From Alphaproteobacteria bacterium (GTDB lineage Bacteria; Myxococcota_A; UBA796; GCA-2862545), in NCBI GenBank assembly GCA_020632885.1, contig JACKEQ010000023.1, positions 45,001 through 99,230 of the forward strand: 54,230 bases of DNA, given 5' to 3'. Shown piece after piece: positions 25,929 to 34,291 of the stretch. A program made the position numbers and the translations under genes. The notes under the pieces are model-generated. The model saw only the letters and a list, made by a program, of their open reading frames with translations, searched no databases and was not told where the DNA came from. Every line of letters begins with the position of its first letter. The stretch's first letter is position 1.

Positions 25929-28030
25929 GCTTCCCTCCGGTTGCCGCCGACGATCTCGTTGTTGGCGTAGATCTTCACGACGTAGTGGGCCTCGAGGCGG
26001 GTGCGCTCACCGGCCGGGACGTCGAGCGTCCAGCGGCGGCCGCCCAGCACGCGGGCTCCGCCGACCTTGCGCTGGTCCCATGGCTCCCAGGGGGGCTCCA
26101 CCCGGACCTCCTCCACGGCCACCTCGGCGTTCTCGGCCGGTGCGGGGATGCGCTCGCGGACCTCGGCGTGGATGGGACGATCGAGCTGGTTGTGGAGGGT
26201 GACGTCGATGGTGTGGTGCAGCTCGTTCATGGCGACCACGGCGGCCCCGCTGCGCGACTCGCGGAAGTGCGTGTTGCGGGCGCACCGCACGCCCTGCTCC
26301 ACGCCGAGCCCGAGGTGGAACCGCCCGCGTGGGCCCACGAGGGGCAGCTGGCTGGACAGGACGTAGCGCCCACCCACGTAGACCTCCACGGGGCCCGGCA
26401 GCATGGGGGCTTCGGTGGGGTTGTGGATGGCGGCCACCCGGAAGACGTTCGTGTCGACCCGCGGGACGACGACGTACGTGAGCTCGGCCCGGGTGCTCCT
26501 GGAAGCGAGGGCGATCGAGTGGAACGTGCCGTCCGACGGGACGTCCACGCGGTGCTCGGCGTGCAGGGTGTAGTCGAAGGCGCCGATGACCCCGGCGATG
26601 TCGGAGGTGCCGGGGGGCAACCCGACGGAGGCGGCGGCCCGGGCGCGCTGCTGGGCCTGGTCGAGAAGCCCGGAGAGGTCGTCCTCCAGGGTGAGCCCCA
26701 GGCGATCGAGGGACGCGCGGTATTCGGCGCGGGGATCGGCGGGCGACAGGCGGCCCCGGTCGGGCGAGCGCGCACCCGCGAGGCGCAGGTCGGCGAAGGT
26801 CGGGAGCGCGTCGTGGGCCTCGTCGGGCTCCATCGGCATGGGCTTCCCGGGCGCCATGTCGCGCTCTCGGGCCTTCTTGCGCTTCGCCGGCGCCGCGGCC
26901 GAGCGCGCCCGCTGGGGCGCGGGGGGCGGCGCGCCGAGGAAGCCGTCCGCCGCGAGGGCGGACTCCGCGCGGTCCATCCGCATCTCGGGCGCGGGCTCCG
27001 GGCTCTCGTCGAAGTCCATGTCCGGCGAGTCGGCCATCTCCTCCTCGACCTCCAGCTCCGCCATCTCCAGGACGTCGTCGAGGGCGACGGTCTGCACGGC
27101 CCAGGCGCGGGTGGGCTGGACGCGCGGTGCGCCGGGGAGGGGACCCCGGTCGAAGTCCGCGAAGAGCGCGGCAGCGCCGGTGGGCGGCGGCCGGAAGCCG
27201 CGCTGCACGGCCGGCGGCTGGGCCTTGCCGATCCGGATCGACGCCAGCTCCGGCAGCTCGCTGAACCGGGTGGGGAGGGCCGTGGAGAGCTCGAGCTGCA
27301 CGCGGGACCAGTCCTCGCCGGTGTCCTGGACCACGACGGCACGCTGGTGGATGGCGGTGTCGCCCGTGCGGGTGTCGACATGGCACTGGTACGTGGGTGC
27401 CCAGCGCGCTCCGGGCACGTGGTAGTCGACCTCGATGCGCACGGGGCCGGCGGGGTCGCCGTGCAGCGGGAAGCGCACGGCCTTCGACACGGTCTGGCGG
27501 TCTGCGAGGTGCTCGCGGTTGGAGCGGTGCAGGCGGTCGGCGAGGTCCGCGGCCTCCTCGCGCTTGCCGTGGAGCCCGACCTCCAGCTCGCGGATGCGTC
27601 CGAGTCGCTGGTCGATGCTCCCGTGGGTGAAGCGCTCCAGCGCGACGCGCGCCGGCATGGGGCTGGCTGGCGGCCGGCCTTCGCCGCGGGGGCGGGCAGG
27701 CACGCGGATGCCGGCGAGGAGGTCGCACTCGTGCCGGAGGGCGGCGATGTGGGCCTCGTCGCGCTCGATGGACCGTCGGAGCTCGCGGAGCCGGGCCTCG
27801 TCGGGCGGGTCCGGGAGGTCGGCGGGGGGGCGTGCGAAGAGCCCGATCTGCGGGGCTCCGGCGCGCACATCGCCGGTCTTCACCCGAACGCGCACGGTGG
27901 AGTCCAGCAGCGCCAGGGGCAACCCGACGATCTCGATCTCCGGCTGGCTCCCCTCCAGGTCCACGACCCGGGTGACGGTGGCGCCGGTGCGGTAGACGCG
28001 GACGCGCTCGATGCGGCTCGGTGTGGGCAT
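25925..28030 (-). CDS. DUF4139 / mucoidy-inhibitor-like protein, copy 2 with long insertion
   Basis: A 701-aa paralogue of the downstream gene. It starts IERVRVYRTGATVTRVV, has coiled-coil-like charged helices at about 75-110 and 140-180, then VDYHVPGARWAPTYQCHV and VVQDTGEDWSRVQLELSTA, the same core signature as copy 1. Copy 2 carries an insertion of roughly 170 residues (about 290-460), acidic then Ala/Pro/Lys/Arg-rich. A C-terminal beta domain follows, with LHNQLDRPIHAEVRERIP and YVVKIYANNEI at the end. No signal peptide is visible. It overlaps copy 1 by 4 bases, so the two products are probably made together and may form a complex. The region 28031-28170 separates it from the HicB-like gene. 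Confidence 0.86.
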   Translation of the reverse strand: MPTPSRIERVRVYRTGATVTRVVDLEGSQPEIEIVGLPLALLDSTVRVRVKTGDVRAGAPQIGLFARPPADLPDPPDEARLRELRRSIERDEAHIAALRHECDLLAGIRVPARPRGEGRPPASPMPARVALERFTHGSIDQRLGRIRELEVGLHGKREEAADLADRLHRSNREHLADRQTVSKAVRFPLHGDPAGPVRIEVDYHVPGARWAPTYQCHVDTRTGDTAIHQRAVVVQDTGEDWSRVQLELSTALPTRFSELPELASIRIGKAQPPAVQRGFRPPPTGAAALFADFDRGPLPGAPRVQPTRAWAVQTVALDDVLEMAELEVEEEMADSPDMDFDESPEPAPEMRMDRAESALAADGFLGAPPPAPQRARSAAAPAKRKKARERDMAPGKPMPMEPDEAHDALPTFADLRLAGARSPDRGRLSPADPRAEYRASLDRLGLTLEDDLSGLLDQAQQRARAAASVGLPPGTSDIAGVIGAFDYTLHAEHRVDVPSDGTFHSIALASRSTRAELTYVVVPRVDTNVFRVAAIHNPTEAPMLPGPVEVYVGGRYVLSSQLPLVGPRGRFHLGLGVEQGVRCARNTHFRESRSGAAVVAMNELHHTIDVTLHNQLDRPIHAEVRERIPAPAENAEVAVEEVRVEPPWEPWDQRKVGGARVLGGRRWTLDVPAGERTRLEAHYVVKIYANNEIVGGNRREA

Positions 28031-28112
28031 GGTCCCCCTCCCGCCGCAGTTCTACCAGAGTTTCGGGGTGCGTCTGGGCGGCACGGTACTGGGATCGTCC
28101 TACAGGTCAGAA

Positions 28113-28140
28113 GGGTCGATGTCGAAGCATCGACAGACCC
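28113..28140 (-). terminator. Hairpin between HicB-like and DUF4139 genes
   Basis: GTCGATG (28115-28121) pairs perfectly with CATCGAC (28128-28134) around a 6-base loop. Two outer G-C pairs can add to the stem past a small bulge. On the minus strand the hairpin is followed by TTCTG, not a true U-run. It could be a weak terminator or attenuator after the HicB-like gene and before the DUF4139 pair. Confidence 0.4.
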
Positions 28141-28170
28141 CTCGGACGTACACGTCGGAGATCTCTGACT

Positions 28171-28548
28171 TCAGGCCGTTGTGGGCTCTGGAACCTGGAT
28201 GAGGGTGGTGCCGTCAGCCACGGTGACGACGATGCGGACGTGCGCCGCGACGTGGCAGCCCCGGGCACTGGCCTCCAGGGAGGGGACGTGGAGCTCCCCG
28301 ACCTGCTGGAGTCGGCGGAAGTGCTCCCAGTCCTCCTCCGGAGCGGGCCGATACATCTGCAGCACCGAGGTCCCCTCGCGGATGGCGCACTCTGCAGCCG
28401 TTGCGATGGACTCCGACACGCCCTCGAATGCCTCGGTGAGGGTCCGGCCCTGGTTCACGAGGTCGAGGTCCAGGCAATGCCCGATCCACCCTGCGACATC
28501 GTGTGCGGGGTAGAGCATGACCCAGACGTTGGTCGACTGCTGATCCAT
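28171..28548 (-). CDS. HicB-like antitoxin-fold protein, orphan
   Basis: A 125-aa protein. The first 55 residues follow the HicB pattern: strand VWVMLYPAHDVAGWIGHCLDL, a VNQGRTLTEAFEGV turn, then a helix (SESIATAAECAIREG). HicB antitoxins normally pair with a small HicA RNase and often carry a C-terminal DNA-binding domain. Here the remaining 70 residues show no clear HTH or ribbon-helix-helix, and no HicA-like ORF adjoins it. A regulatory rather than toxin-antitoxin role is therefore possible. ATG at 28548 is chosen because the HicB strand begins there; 35 residues upstream in frame look unlike protein. It lies 62 bases downstream of the SDR gene. Confidence 0.72.
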   Translation of the reverse strand: MDQQSTNVWVMLYPAHDVAGWIGHCLDLDLVNQGRTLTEAFEGVSESIATAAECAIREGTSVLQMYRPAPEEDWEHFRRLQQVGELHVPSLEASARGCHVAAHVRIVVTVADGTTLIQVPEPTTA

Positions 28549-28610
28549 GAGGCGCGTGTAGCGTGGCGATCCGGCCCGATCCATGCCGGGTCGGCTCGTG
28601 ACGCGGGTGC

Positions 28611-30029
28611 TCACCAGTCCGTGATCCTGTAGTCCTTGAGGAACTGGCCCCACACGTGCTCACCCGTGTTCACTCCGTGGAAGATGGGGTCGATGATCCG
28701 GGCGGCGCCGTCCACGATGTCGAGGGGCGGGTGGAAGCCCATCTCCTCGCGCTTCCGCTCGGCGTGGGCCACCGGATCTTCGTCCGTCACCCAGCCCGTG
28801 TCCACGCTGTTCATGTGGATGCCGGACCGCACGTAGTCCAGGCTGGCCGTGCGGGTCATCATGTTCAGCGAGGCCTTGGCCATGTTCGTGTGGGGGTGCT
28901 TGCTCGTCTTGAACACCCGGTAGAACTGGCCCTCCATGGCGCTGACGTTCACGATGTGCGCGTCCTGGGTGGGGACTGCGGCCATCAGCGGCTTCAGCCG
29001 CGCGTTCAGCACGAAGGGGGCCACCGCGTTGACGAGGTGGACCTCCAGCAGCTCGATGGTGGAGACCTCCGCCATCTCGAGCCGCCAGCTGTTGACCTCG
29101 CGCAGGTCGACCTGCTGGGCGTCCGCGTCGAAGCGACCGGTGGGGAAGAGGTGGTGGGGCGCGTGGTCCTCGGGCAACAGCCGGACCTGGGTGAGCTCGG
29201 CGCTCGAGAGGGCCGCGTCGCGGTGGGGAGCCGGGATGACGAGGCTCCTGACGTCTCCGGGGAGTGCTGGGGGCGCCCGCTCGGCCTCCAGCAGGTGGTC
29301 GTAGAAGCCGGGGGGCCGCCGGACCGTCTGGCACGCGTTGTTCACGAGGTAGTCGAGCTTCGGCAGGCGCTCCAGGAGGTCCGCCGCCAGCCCCTCCACG
29401 GCGCCGATCTGCCGGAGGTCGATGCCCACGATCTCCAGCCGGTCGGCGAAGTCCGCGAAGTCGTCCAGGGCGGCGTACCGCGCGGCGGCGTCGTTCGGGA
29501 AGCGCGTGGTCACCACCACCCGGCAGCCCGCCCGGAGCAGCATCACGCCCGCCTGGAACCCGATCTTCACCCGCCCACCCGTGAGGAGCGCGACCCGGCC
29601 GCGCAGATCGGCGGTCTGGTGGCGCTTGGCGAAGTTCAGGTCGCCGCACGCGATGCACATCTGGTCGTAGAAGCCGTGCACCTCGGTGATCGGCGCCCGA
29701 CAGACGTAGCAGGGACGGGCGTTGTGCACGTGACCGAGCGGTGGCGGTGGCCGGCCGTCGGGATCGTGCCGCGGCGTCTGGAACAAGGGGTTCTCACGGA
29801 GCTTCCGGATGCCCGCCTGGGAGAGCAGGGCCTCGTCGTCCTCCCGCCGCCGGGAGCCGTCCTGCTTGCGGAACGCCCGCTGAAGCGCGCGCTTCTGCTG
29901 CTTGTCCGGACGCGCGAGGCGCCCGGCGGCCATGAGCAGCCGGCGCCGCACGTCGCTGTCGAGGGCCGCGAGGTCCTCGGGGGACTCCAGCAGCCCCTCG
30001 AGCCACCCGACCACGTCGTCCGCCCTCAC
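28611..30029 (-). CDS. Short-chain dehydrogenase-like protein with Zn-ribbon-like N-terminus and non-canonical catalytic site
   Basis: A 472-aa protein. The N-terminal 100 residues are charged and helical. CYVC (about 106) and CIACGD (about 123) form a four-cysteine, zinc-ribbon-like motif. A Rossmann domain starts at about 140: VALLTGGRVKIGFQAG is the nucleotide loop, NNACQT the structural NNAG-like strand and VNVSAMEG the Ser strand. At the position of the usual YxxxK the sequence is HPHTNMAKASLNMM, which keeps the Lys but has Thr four residues before it, not Tyr. The protein is far longer than a normal SDR of about 250 aa. Oxidoreductase activity is likely but unproven. Its start overlaps the phosphatase gene stop (ATGA). 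Confidence 0.85.
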   Translation of the reverse strand: MRADDVVGWLEGLLESPEDLAALDSDVRRRLLMAAGRLARPDKQQKRALQRAFRKQDGSRRREDDEALLSQAGIRKLRENPLFQTPRHDPDGRPPPPLGHVHNARPCYVCRAPITEVHGFYDQMCIACGDLNFAKRHQTADLRGRVALLTGGRVKIGFQAGVMLLRAGCRVVVTTRFPNDAAARYAALDDFADFADRLEIVGIDLRQIGAVEGLAADLLERLPKLDYLVNNACQTVRRPPGFYDHLLEAERAPPALPGDVRSLVIPAPHRDAALSSAELTQVRLLPEDHAPHHLFPTGRFDADAQQVDLREVNSWRLEMAEVSTIELLEVHLVNAVAPFVLNARLKPLMAAVPTQDAHIVNVSAMEGQFYRVFKTSKHPHTNMAKASLNMMTRTASLDYVRSGIHMNSVDTGWVTDEDPVAHAERKREEMGFHPPLDIVDGAARIIDPIFHGVNTGEHVWGQFLKDYRITDW

Positions 30030-31444
30030 CGCAGCACCTCGGCGGCTGGCAGGGTCGCGGCGGAGGGTGCGGGCACGCCGAGGAGGTCGGCGAGCGTGGG
30101 CGCCACGCGGCGCGCGTCCACCCAGGACGGCTCACCGGGCACGACCCGGGGACCCAGGAGCAGGAATGGCACGTCGGTGTCGTGGGGGAACGCGGTCCCA
30201 TGGCTCGTCCCGACGTCGGCGCGGCTGCCGAAGAGGGCGTTCTCCGCACGCATCACGTAGACGTCGCCGGACCTCTCGGGGTCGACCGACGCGAGGATGG
30301 CCTCGGCGAACGGGCCCTCCACGCCCTGCCGCCACGCCTGGGCGGTGGCGATGCCGGGGACCGCGCCCACCGCGGCCGCTGCGGCCTTCGCGGCCTCGTC
30401 GCGCCGGTCGCCCAGGTCGCTCGTGAGGTACAGGCCGGGGGAGGCGAACACCACGCTCCCGGGCAGGTCGATCGCGTGCAGGGCGTCTCGCGCGGCCGTC
30501 GCGACAGCATCACCGGGGATCCGCACGGCACCGGCGGCCTCCGTGGAGCCATGGTCGCTCGTGAGCACCCAGGTCACCGGGCCCACGCGGGCCTCGACCT
30601 CGTCCATCAGGCGCCCGAGCGTGCGGTCGAGGCGCAGCATCGCGTCCACGGCCTCCCAGCTCTCGGTGGTGAACGCATGACCGATGTAGTCGGTCTGCGA
30701 GAACGACAGGGCCAGCAGGTCGAGGGTGCCGTGCCCACCGAGCTCCAGGCGCTCGACGGCCGCCAGGGCCACGTCCGCCAGGGCATCTCCCGCGTCCGGT
30801 GTGGCCAGGAAGCTGCGCCCGTCGGGGGCGGGGTACGGGAAGGTCACGTCGTCGCCGGCCTCCGGCGGGCCGTCGTCGGGGCCCACCCAAGCCGCGTAGT
30901 CCTCCGGGAACAGGGGCTCCCAGGGCACGAACCGCGCGGAGAGGTCGACGTCGCCGAACGGCTCGGTGAACCGCATCGTCCCCTTGTCGTAGTACGCCCA
31001 GGTCGCGCCACCGCCGAGCATGCGGGCCGAGCGGTCCTTGAGCGCCAGCGCAACGGCCGTCCCGCCGTGCTCGACCACGCGGTCGGCGACCGTGTCGACG
31101 CGCAGTAGCCCGGGCTCCGCGCAGTAGACGTCCCGGCCGTCCTGCCACCACGAGTTCGCCACGATGCCGTGCACCGCGGGGGACGCGCCCGTCGAGAGGG
31201 TGGCGTGCCCCGGGCAGGTGTGGGTGATCGCGTGGGTGTAGCGGGCCACCCCACGGGACGCCTCGGCTCCCGTCAGCCGGGCGAGCCCGCCGCTGTAGCG
31301 GGCCTTCGGGAGCTCGAGGAGGCGCAGGGGCAGCTGGTCGACGACGACCAGCACGACGAGGCCGCCAGGGGCGGTGCGTGCGGCGACGCCGGGCTCGGGC
31401 GCGACGGATCGGGCGCATCCGGCGAGGAGGGCGAGTGTGAGCAT
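30026..31444 (-). CDS. PafA-like alkaline phosphatase family lipoprotein
   Basis: A 472-aa member of the type I phosphodiesterase/alkaline phosphatase superfamily. The minimal signal MLTLALLAGC gives a lipobox Cys10. VVVDQL (about residue 33) is the first metal Asp, THTCPGHATLSTGASPAVHGI (about 71-91) holds the nucleophile region and the conserved VHGI, SFSQTDYIGHA the DxxGH metal ligands, TSDHGS the DH pair and GTSHGT the last His. This order is typical of PafA-type enzymes, which hydrolyse phosphate monoesters in the periplasm. The ATG at 31444 begins the signal; the much longer open frame upstream overlaps the Kelch gene and is rejected. It is coupled to the SDR gene by ATGA and starts 23 bases after the Kelch gene. 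Confidence 0.88.
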   Translation of the reverse strand: MLTLALLAGCARSVAPEPGVAARTAPGGLVVLVVVDQLPLRLLELPKARYSGGLARLTGAEASRGVARYTHAITHTCPGHATLSTGASPAVHGIVANSWWQDGRDVYCAEPGLLRVDTVADRVVEHGGTAVALALKDRSARMLGGGATWAYYDKGTMRFTEPFGDVDLSARFVPWEPLFPEDYAAWVGPDDGPPEAGDDVTFPYPAPDGRSFLATPDAGDALADVALAAVERLELGGHGTLDLLALSFSQTDYIGHAFTTESWEAVDAMLRLDRTLGRLMDEVEARVGPVTWVLTSDHGSTEAAGAVRIPGDAVATAARDALHAIDLPGSVVFASPGLYLTSDLGDRRDEAAKAAAAAVGAVPGIATAQAWRQGVEGPFAEAILASVDPERSGDVYVMRAENALFGSRADVGTSHGTAFPHDTDVPFLLLGPRVVPGEPSWVDARRVAPTLADLLGVPAPSAATLPAAEVLR

Positions 31445-31467
31445 GCGGCCCACATAGCCCGTCGCGG

Positions 31468-32197
31468 TCAGTAGCAGAGCGTGGTGCAGCCGGCCTGGTT
31501 GGCGCGCAGGCATGCCTGCCCGGAGGTGGCCGGGGAGAGCTCCGCCCACGACGCCGTGGTGACGTCGTAGGCCCAGACGTCGTTGATCAGCCCGCAGTCG
31601 GTCTTGCCGCCGAACACGAGCATCTGGCCGTCCTGGGTCATCACGGACGCCCCGGCGTTCCGGCGCTCGGGCGACTCGGGGTCGACGTCCACGAAGTCGT
31701 CCGGGAAGTCGCAGAAGCCGGCAGGCGGGTTGGCGAACGTGTCGCCCTCGTGCTCGCGGTACCAGCGGCCCTCGTCCAGCGAGTACCGGTAGACCTGGTT
31801 GGTGTTCCCGAGCGACGTGTTGTCGTGACCCCCGAACAGGATCAGGTTGTTGAACATGGGGTCGTACTCGAGGTTGGCCCAGAAGCGGTCGAGCGGCACG
31901 GCCGGCCCGTTCGGGTTGGGCCCGCTGTGCTCCATCTGGGTCCACGTGCTCGTCTGGGGGTCCCACGCCCACAGGTCGTCGAGGAACGGACCGAGGAAGG
32001 CGCCTTCGTCGCCCCCGCCGTACACGTAGACCATGGATCCGTCCGTGGCCATGGCGTGGAACTGCCGTGCGGACGGGCCTCCCCCGACGTCCACGCGCTC
32101 CCAGGCGAGCGTCTCGAGGTCGAAGGACCAGAGATCGGCACGCGGTGTCGCACGCGCCCCCGCCGGCGCAGCCGACGAGGAGCGCCAGGGCGATCAC
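31468..32197 (-). CDS. Kelch-repeat lipoprotein, interrupted by an apparent frameshift
   Basis: The Kelch frame alone runs from a GTG at 32094 (208 aa) and lacks a signal peptide. It has Kelch-type blades (MVYVYGGG, NNLILFGGH, QMLVFGGK, each followed by a W- or Y-containing strand). The correct N-terminus lies in another frame: GTG at 32197 overlaps the stop of the preceding gene (GTGA) and encodes a lipoprotein signal ending LLVGC. At about 32157-32161 is a run of five C (five G on the coding strand). Removing one base joins the signal smoothly to RADLWSFDLETLAWERVDVG, itself a Kelch strand in the correct frame. So either the sequence has one extra base or the gene is broken or frameshifted. 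As a repaired protein it would be about 242 aa, on the outer membrane or cell surface. Confidence 0.72.
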
Positions 32198-32502
32198 GGG
32201 GCCTGGCCGGGTGTGCTGAAGTCGCGCCGCTTCGCCCACTCGGGGAACGACGAGCCCATGTTGTAGCCGGCCCAGTTCTCGGTGAACTGCCCGACGAACA
32301 CGCGGTCTCCCTCGAGGAGGTGGGGCTTGAGGAGCGTGCGGATGCGACTGGCGGAGAGCTTGCTCTCCACGAGCCAGGTGTTGTCGAGTCGATCGGACCA
32401 GGGGCCGAGGCTCGTCAGCGCGTTGAGCAGGTTCTCGTAGCGCGCCTTGCCCTCCTCGCTGCGGGGATCCATCGAGAGGCGGGTGCTGATGAAGTACATC
32501 AT
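32194..32502 (-). CDS. SinR/Cas2-fold small protein
   Basis: A 102-aa protein. It starts MMYFISTRLS, has a helix ARYENLLNALTSLGPWSDRLDNTWLVES, then SASRIRTLLKPHLLEGDRVFVGQFTENWAG. This matches the SinR-like family, whose ferredoxin-like fold resembles Cas2 and VapD (FIIGYDL-type strand, then LD-TWLV and LKPHL). There is no CRISPR array or other cas gene in the window. Its stop overlaps the GTG of the Kelch lipoprotein. The role is unknown; related Cas2-like folds can act as RNases, but no catalytic residue can be named. It is preceded by an 86-base gap that may hold a promoter. Confidence 0.75.
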   Translation of the reverse strand: MMYFISTRLSMDPRSEEGKARYENLLNALTSLGPWSDRLDNTWLVESKLSASRIRTLLKPHLLEGDRVFVGQFTENWAGYNMGSSFPEWAKRRDFSTPGQAP

Positions 32503-32588
32503 GGGGTGGTGCTGTCTCCGTTGGCCGCACTCTAGCGGACGGGAGACGGCTTGGCGATTGCCGGCCTCCCTGCAAATGAATGTCGATT

Positions 32589-33638
32589 TCAAGACGTCAG
32601 GTCCGGGCCTCGGACGCGGCGATCCAGCAGGCGCTGGAGGTCTTCGCCCCCCGCGCTGCGTCCTTCCCGGGCGGCCTCGTGGAGCGCCCAGAGCCGCTCG
32701 CGGAGCTCGAGCACCGCCTCCGCGTCGTGGTGGCGCAGGACGACGCGGCCACCCGGCCCGACGAGCTCGAGGCGCCCGCCGCTCGCGGTGATCTCCCGCA
32801 GGTTCGCGTGGCTGCAGCGGAAGGCGCCGGCCTCCACGCCCTTCGGGCCCACGCGGAGCCCGACGCGGGCGGGAGGCGAGCTGGCCGCCAGCGCGGCGCC
32901 CGCGATGGCCAGGAACGGGGCGGGCAGGAGCGCGAGCACGGCGGCGGCGTCGAAGGCCAGGGTGCCCACCATCACGCCCGGCACGGTGGTGAAGGGCGTG
33001 TTCAGCACGACGCCCACGGCGAGCGCCAGGGCTGCGGCGACCAGCGCCAGACCGAGCCAGACCCGCGGACGCCACGTGCCCAGGGTGAGCTCGACGCCGT
33101 CGGGTCCGACCTCGGGGTCGAAGGCGGCGAGGGCCCCGAGAGCCTCCGCGTCGAGCCGCGAGGGCTGGAGCTCACGGAAGAAGTCGGGGCCACCCCAGGA
33201 GGTGGGGAGGGGGTCGCGGATCCAGGCCCTCAAGAGACGGGCGAGGGTGCGGGCATGCTGGGCGGACCCGTGCACGCGCAGGATCTGCGGACCGTTGGGC
33301 GTCCGGAGGCGGAGCTCGCTCACCCACGGCGAGAGCACGTCGACATCCACGCCGTTGATCCGGGTGCGATCCAGGGTCCAGCCGTCCACCGCGAGCTGGT
33401 CGCGATCCAGCCGCGCGACCCGGCGGGGCTGGACGAACGGGATGGCCGCGACGAGCGCGCTCAGGCCCAGGAAGATGCCCGCCACCAGGGCATCCCCGAG
33501 CACGAGCAGCATCACGGCGCACCCCAGGAGGGGCAACCCGCCGAGGGCGAAGATGCGGGGGGTGCGCGGGAGCACCAGGATGAGGCGGTCGTCGCCCCAG
33601 GTGGGCGCGAGGGGCGCGAGCCCGCCGCTGTGCTTCAC
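32589..33638 (-). CDS. Membrane protein of unknown function
   Basis: A 349-aa protein. Two hydrophobic helices at about 30-68 are followed by a soluble section with VARLDRDQLAVDGWTLDRTRINGVDV, then two more helices around 190-255. A C-terminal soluble part (LRVGPKGVEAGAFRCSHANLREI) resembles the first section in layout: strand, charged turn, then a helix after a membrane pair. It may be an internally duplicated two-helix plus PH-like module; this is inference. No active-site motif was recognised. The ATG overlaps the previous gene stop (ATGA). It is the last gene of the coupled run from 41965 before an 86-base gap. Confidence 0.78.
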   Translation of the reverse strand: MKHSGGLAPLAPTWGDDRLILVLPRTPRIFALGGLPLLGCAVMLLVLGDALVAGIFLGLSALVAAIPFVQPRRVARLDRDQLAVDGWTLDRTRINGVDVDVLSPWVSELRLRTPNGPQILRVHGSAQHARTLARLLRAWIRDPLPTSWGGPDFFRELQPSRLDAEALGALAAFDPEVGPDGVELTLGTWRPRVWLGLALVAAALALAVGVVLNTPFTTVPGVMVGTLAFDAAAVLALLPAPFLAIAGAALAASSPPARVGLRVGPKGVEAGAFRCSHANLREITASGGRLELVGPGGRVVLRHHDAEAVLELRERLWALHEAAREGRSAGGEDLQRLLDRRVRGPDLTS

Positions 33639-34291
33639 CGGTAGCCGACCGCGACGCTCACGCCGGCCTCGGACGGACCGGTGTGCTGCACGAGCAGGTA
33701 GCGCGTCACCGTCTCGACGTTCTCGACGATGATCTCCTGGCGCCGCGAGTCGCCCGACGACCGCTTCACCACGCGGCCCTCGAGGTCGATGAGCTCCATC
33801 GACATGCCCGTGGCGGAGGCGTCCGCGCAGGCGCTGAAGCGGTACCGGGTGTCCGGGAGCAGGGAGAGCAGCAGCACGCGCTCGTTGCCGGTGGGCACGA
33901 CGTCGCTCGTGAGCGACCGCACGCGCCAGCCCTCGCCGTAGCCCTCCCAGACGGTCGTCCGGTTGCAGGTCAGCGCCTCTTCCTCGCGCCGCTGGTTGCG
34001 CGTGAAGCGCTCGGCGTCGAGGGTGTCGAGGAGCTTCGAGAAGTCCACCTTGTGGGTCTCGAGGGTGAGCTTGCCGTCGCGGGAGACGTCCGTGAGCAGC
34101 TTGAGGCCCTCGGGGAGACAGCGCGCCGTGGTGACGCCCTCGGGGAGGGCGACCGGGACCTTCAGGAGCTCGGCCTCCCCGTCCAGGAACACCACGTGCG
34201 TGCCGTCCCAGGCGAGGGTGGCGGGCAGCCCGCGGTAGGTGCAGGACTTCGAGCCGGGGGCCGCGAGGGCGGCGAGGGTGAGGAGGACCAT
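33635..34291 (-). CDS. Exported protein of unknown function
   Basis: A 218-aa protein with a short uncharged signal (MVLLTLAALAAPG). The mature part has cysteines at SCTYRG, ARCLPEG, LTCNRT and SACADA, so two disulfides are possible, and a C-terminal beta region (VETVTRYLLVQHTGPSEAGVSVAVGYR). It may be a periplasmic beta protein. The start ATG overlaps the stop of the preceding sulfatase-modifying-type gene by one base (TGATG), and its stop overlaps the next membrane protein by 4 bases. An upstream extension of the frame lies in the DTDTD-coding region and is shadow. Confidence 0.75.
   Translation of the reverse strand: MVLLTLAALAAPGSKSCTYRGLPATLAWDGTHVVFLDGEAELLKVPVALPEGVTTARCLPEGLKLLTDVSRDGKLTLETHKVDFSKLLDTLDAERFTRNQRREEEALTCNRTTVWEGYGEGWRVRSLTSDVVPTGNERVLLLSLLPDTRYRFSACADASATGMSMELIDLEGRVVKRSSGDSRRQEIIVENVETVTRYLLVQHTGPSEAGVSVAVGYR

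Noticed and set aside
32194..32502. Cas2 as evidence of a CRISPR-Cas system
   Set aside because: Only the general Cas2-like fold pattern fits; the sequence is closer to SinR-like proteins and there are no other cas genes or arrays.
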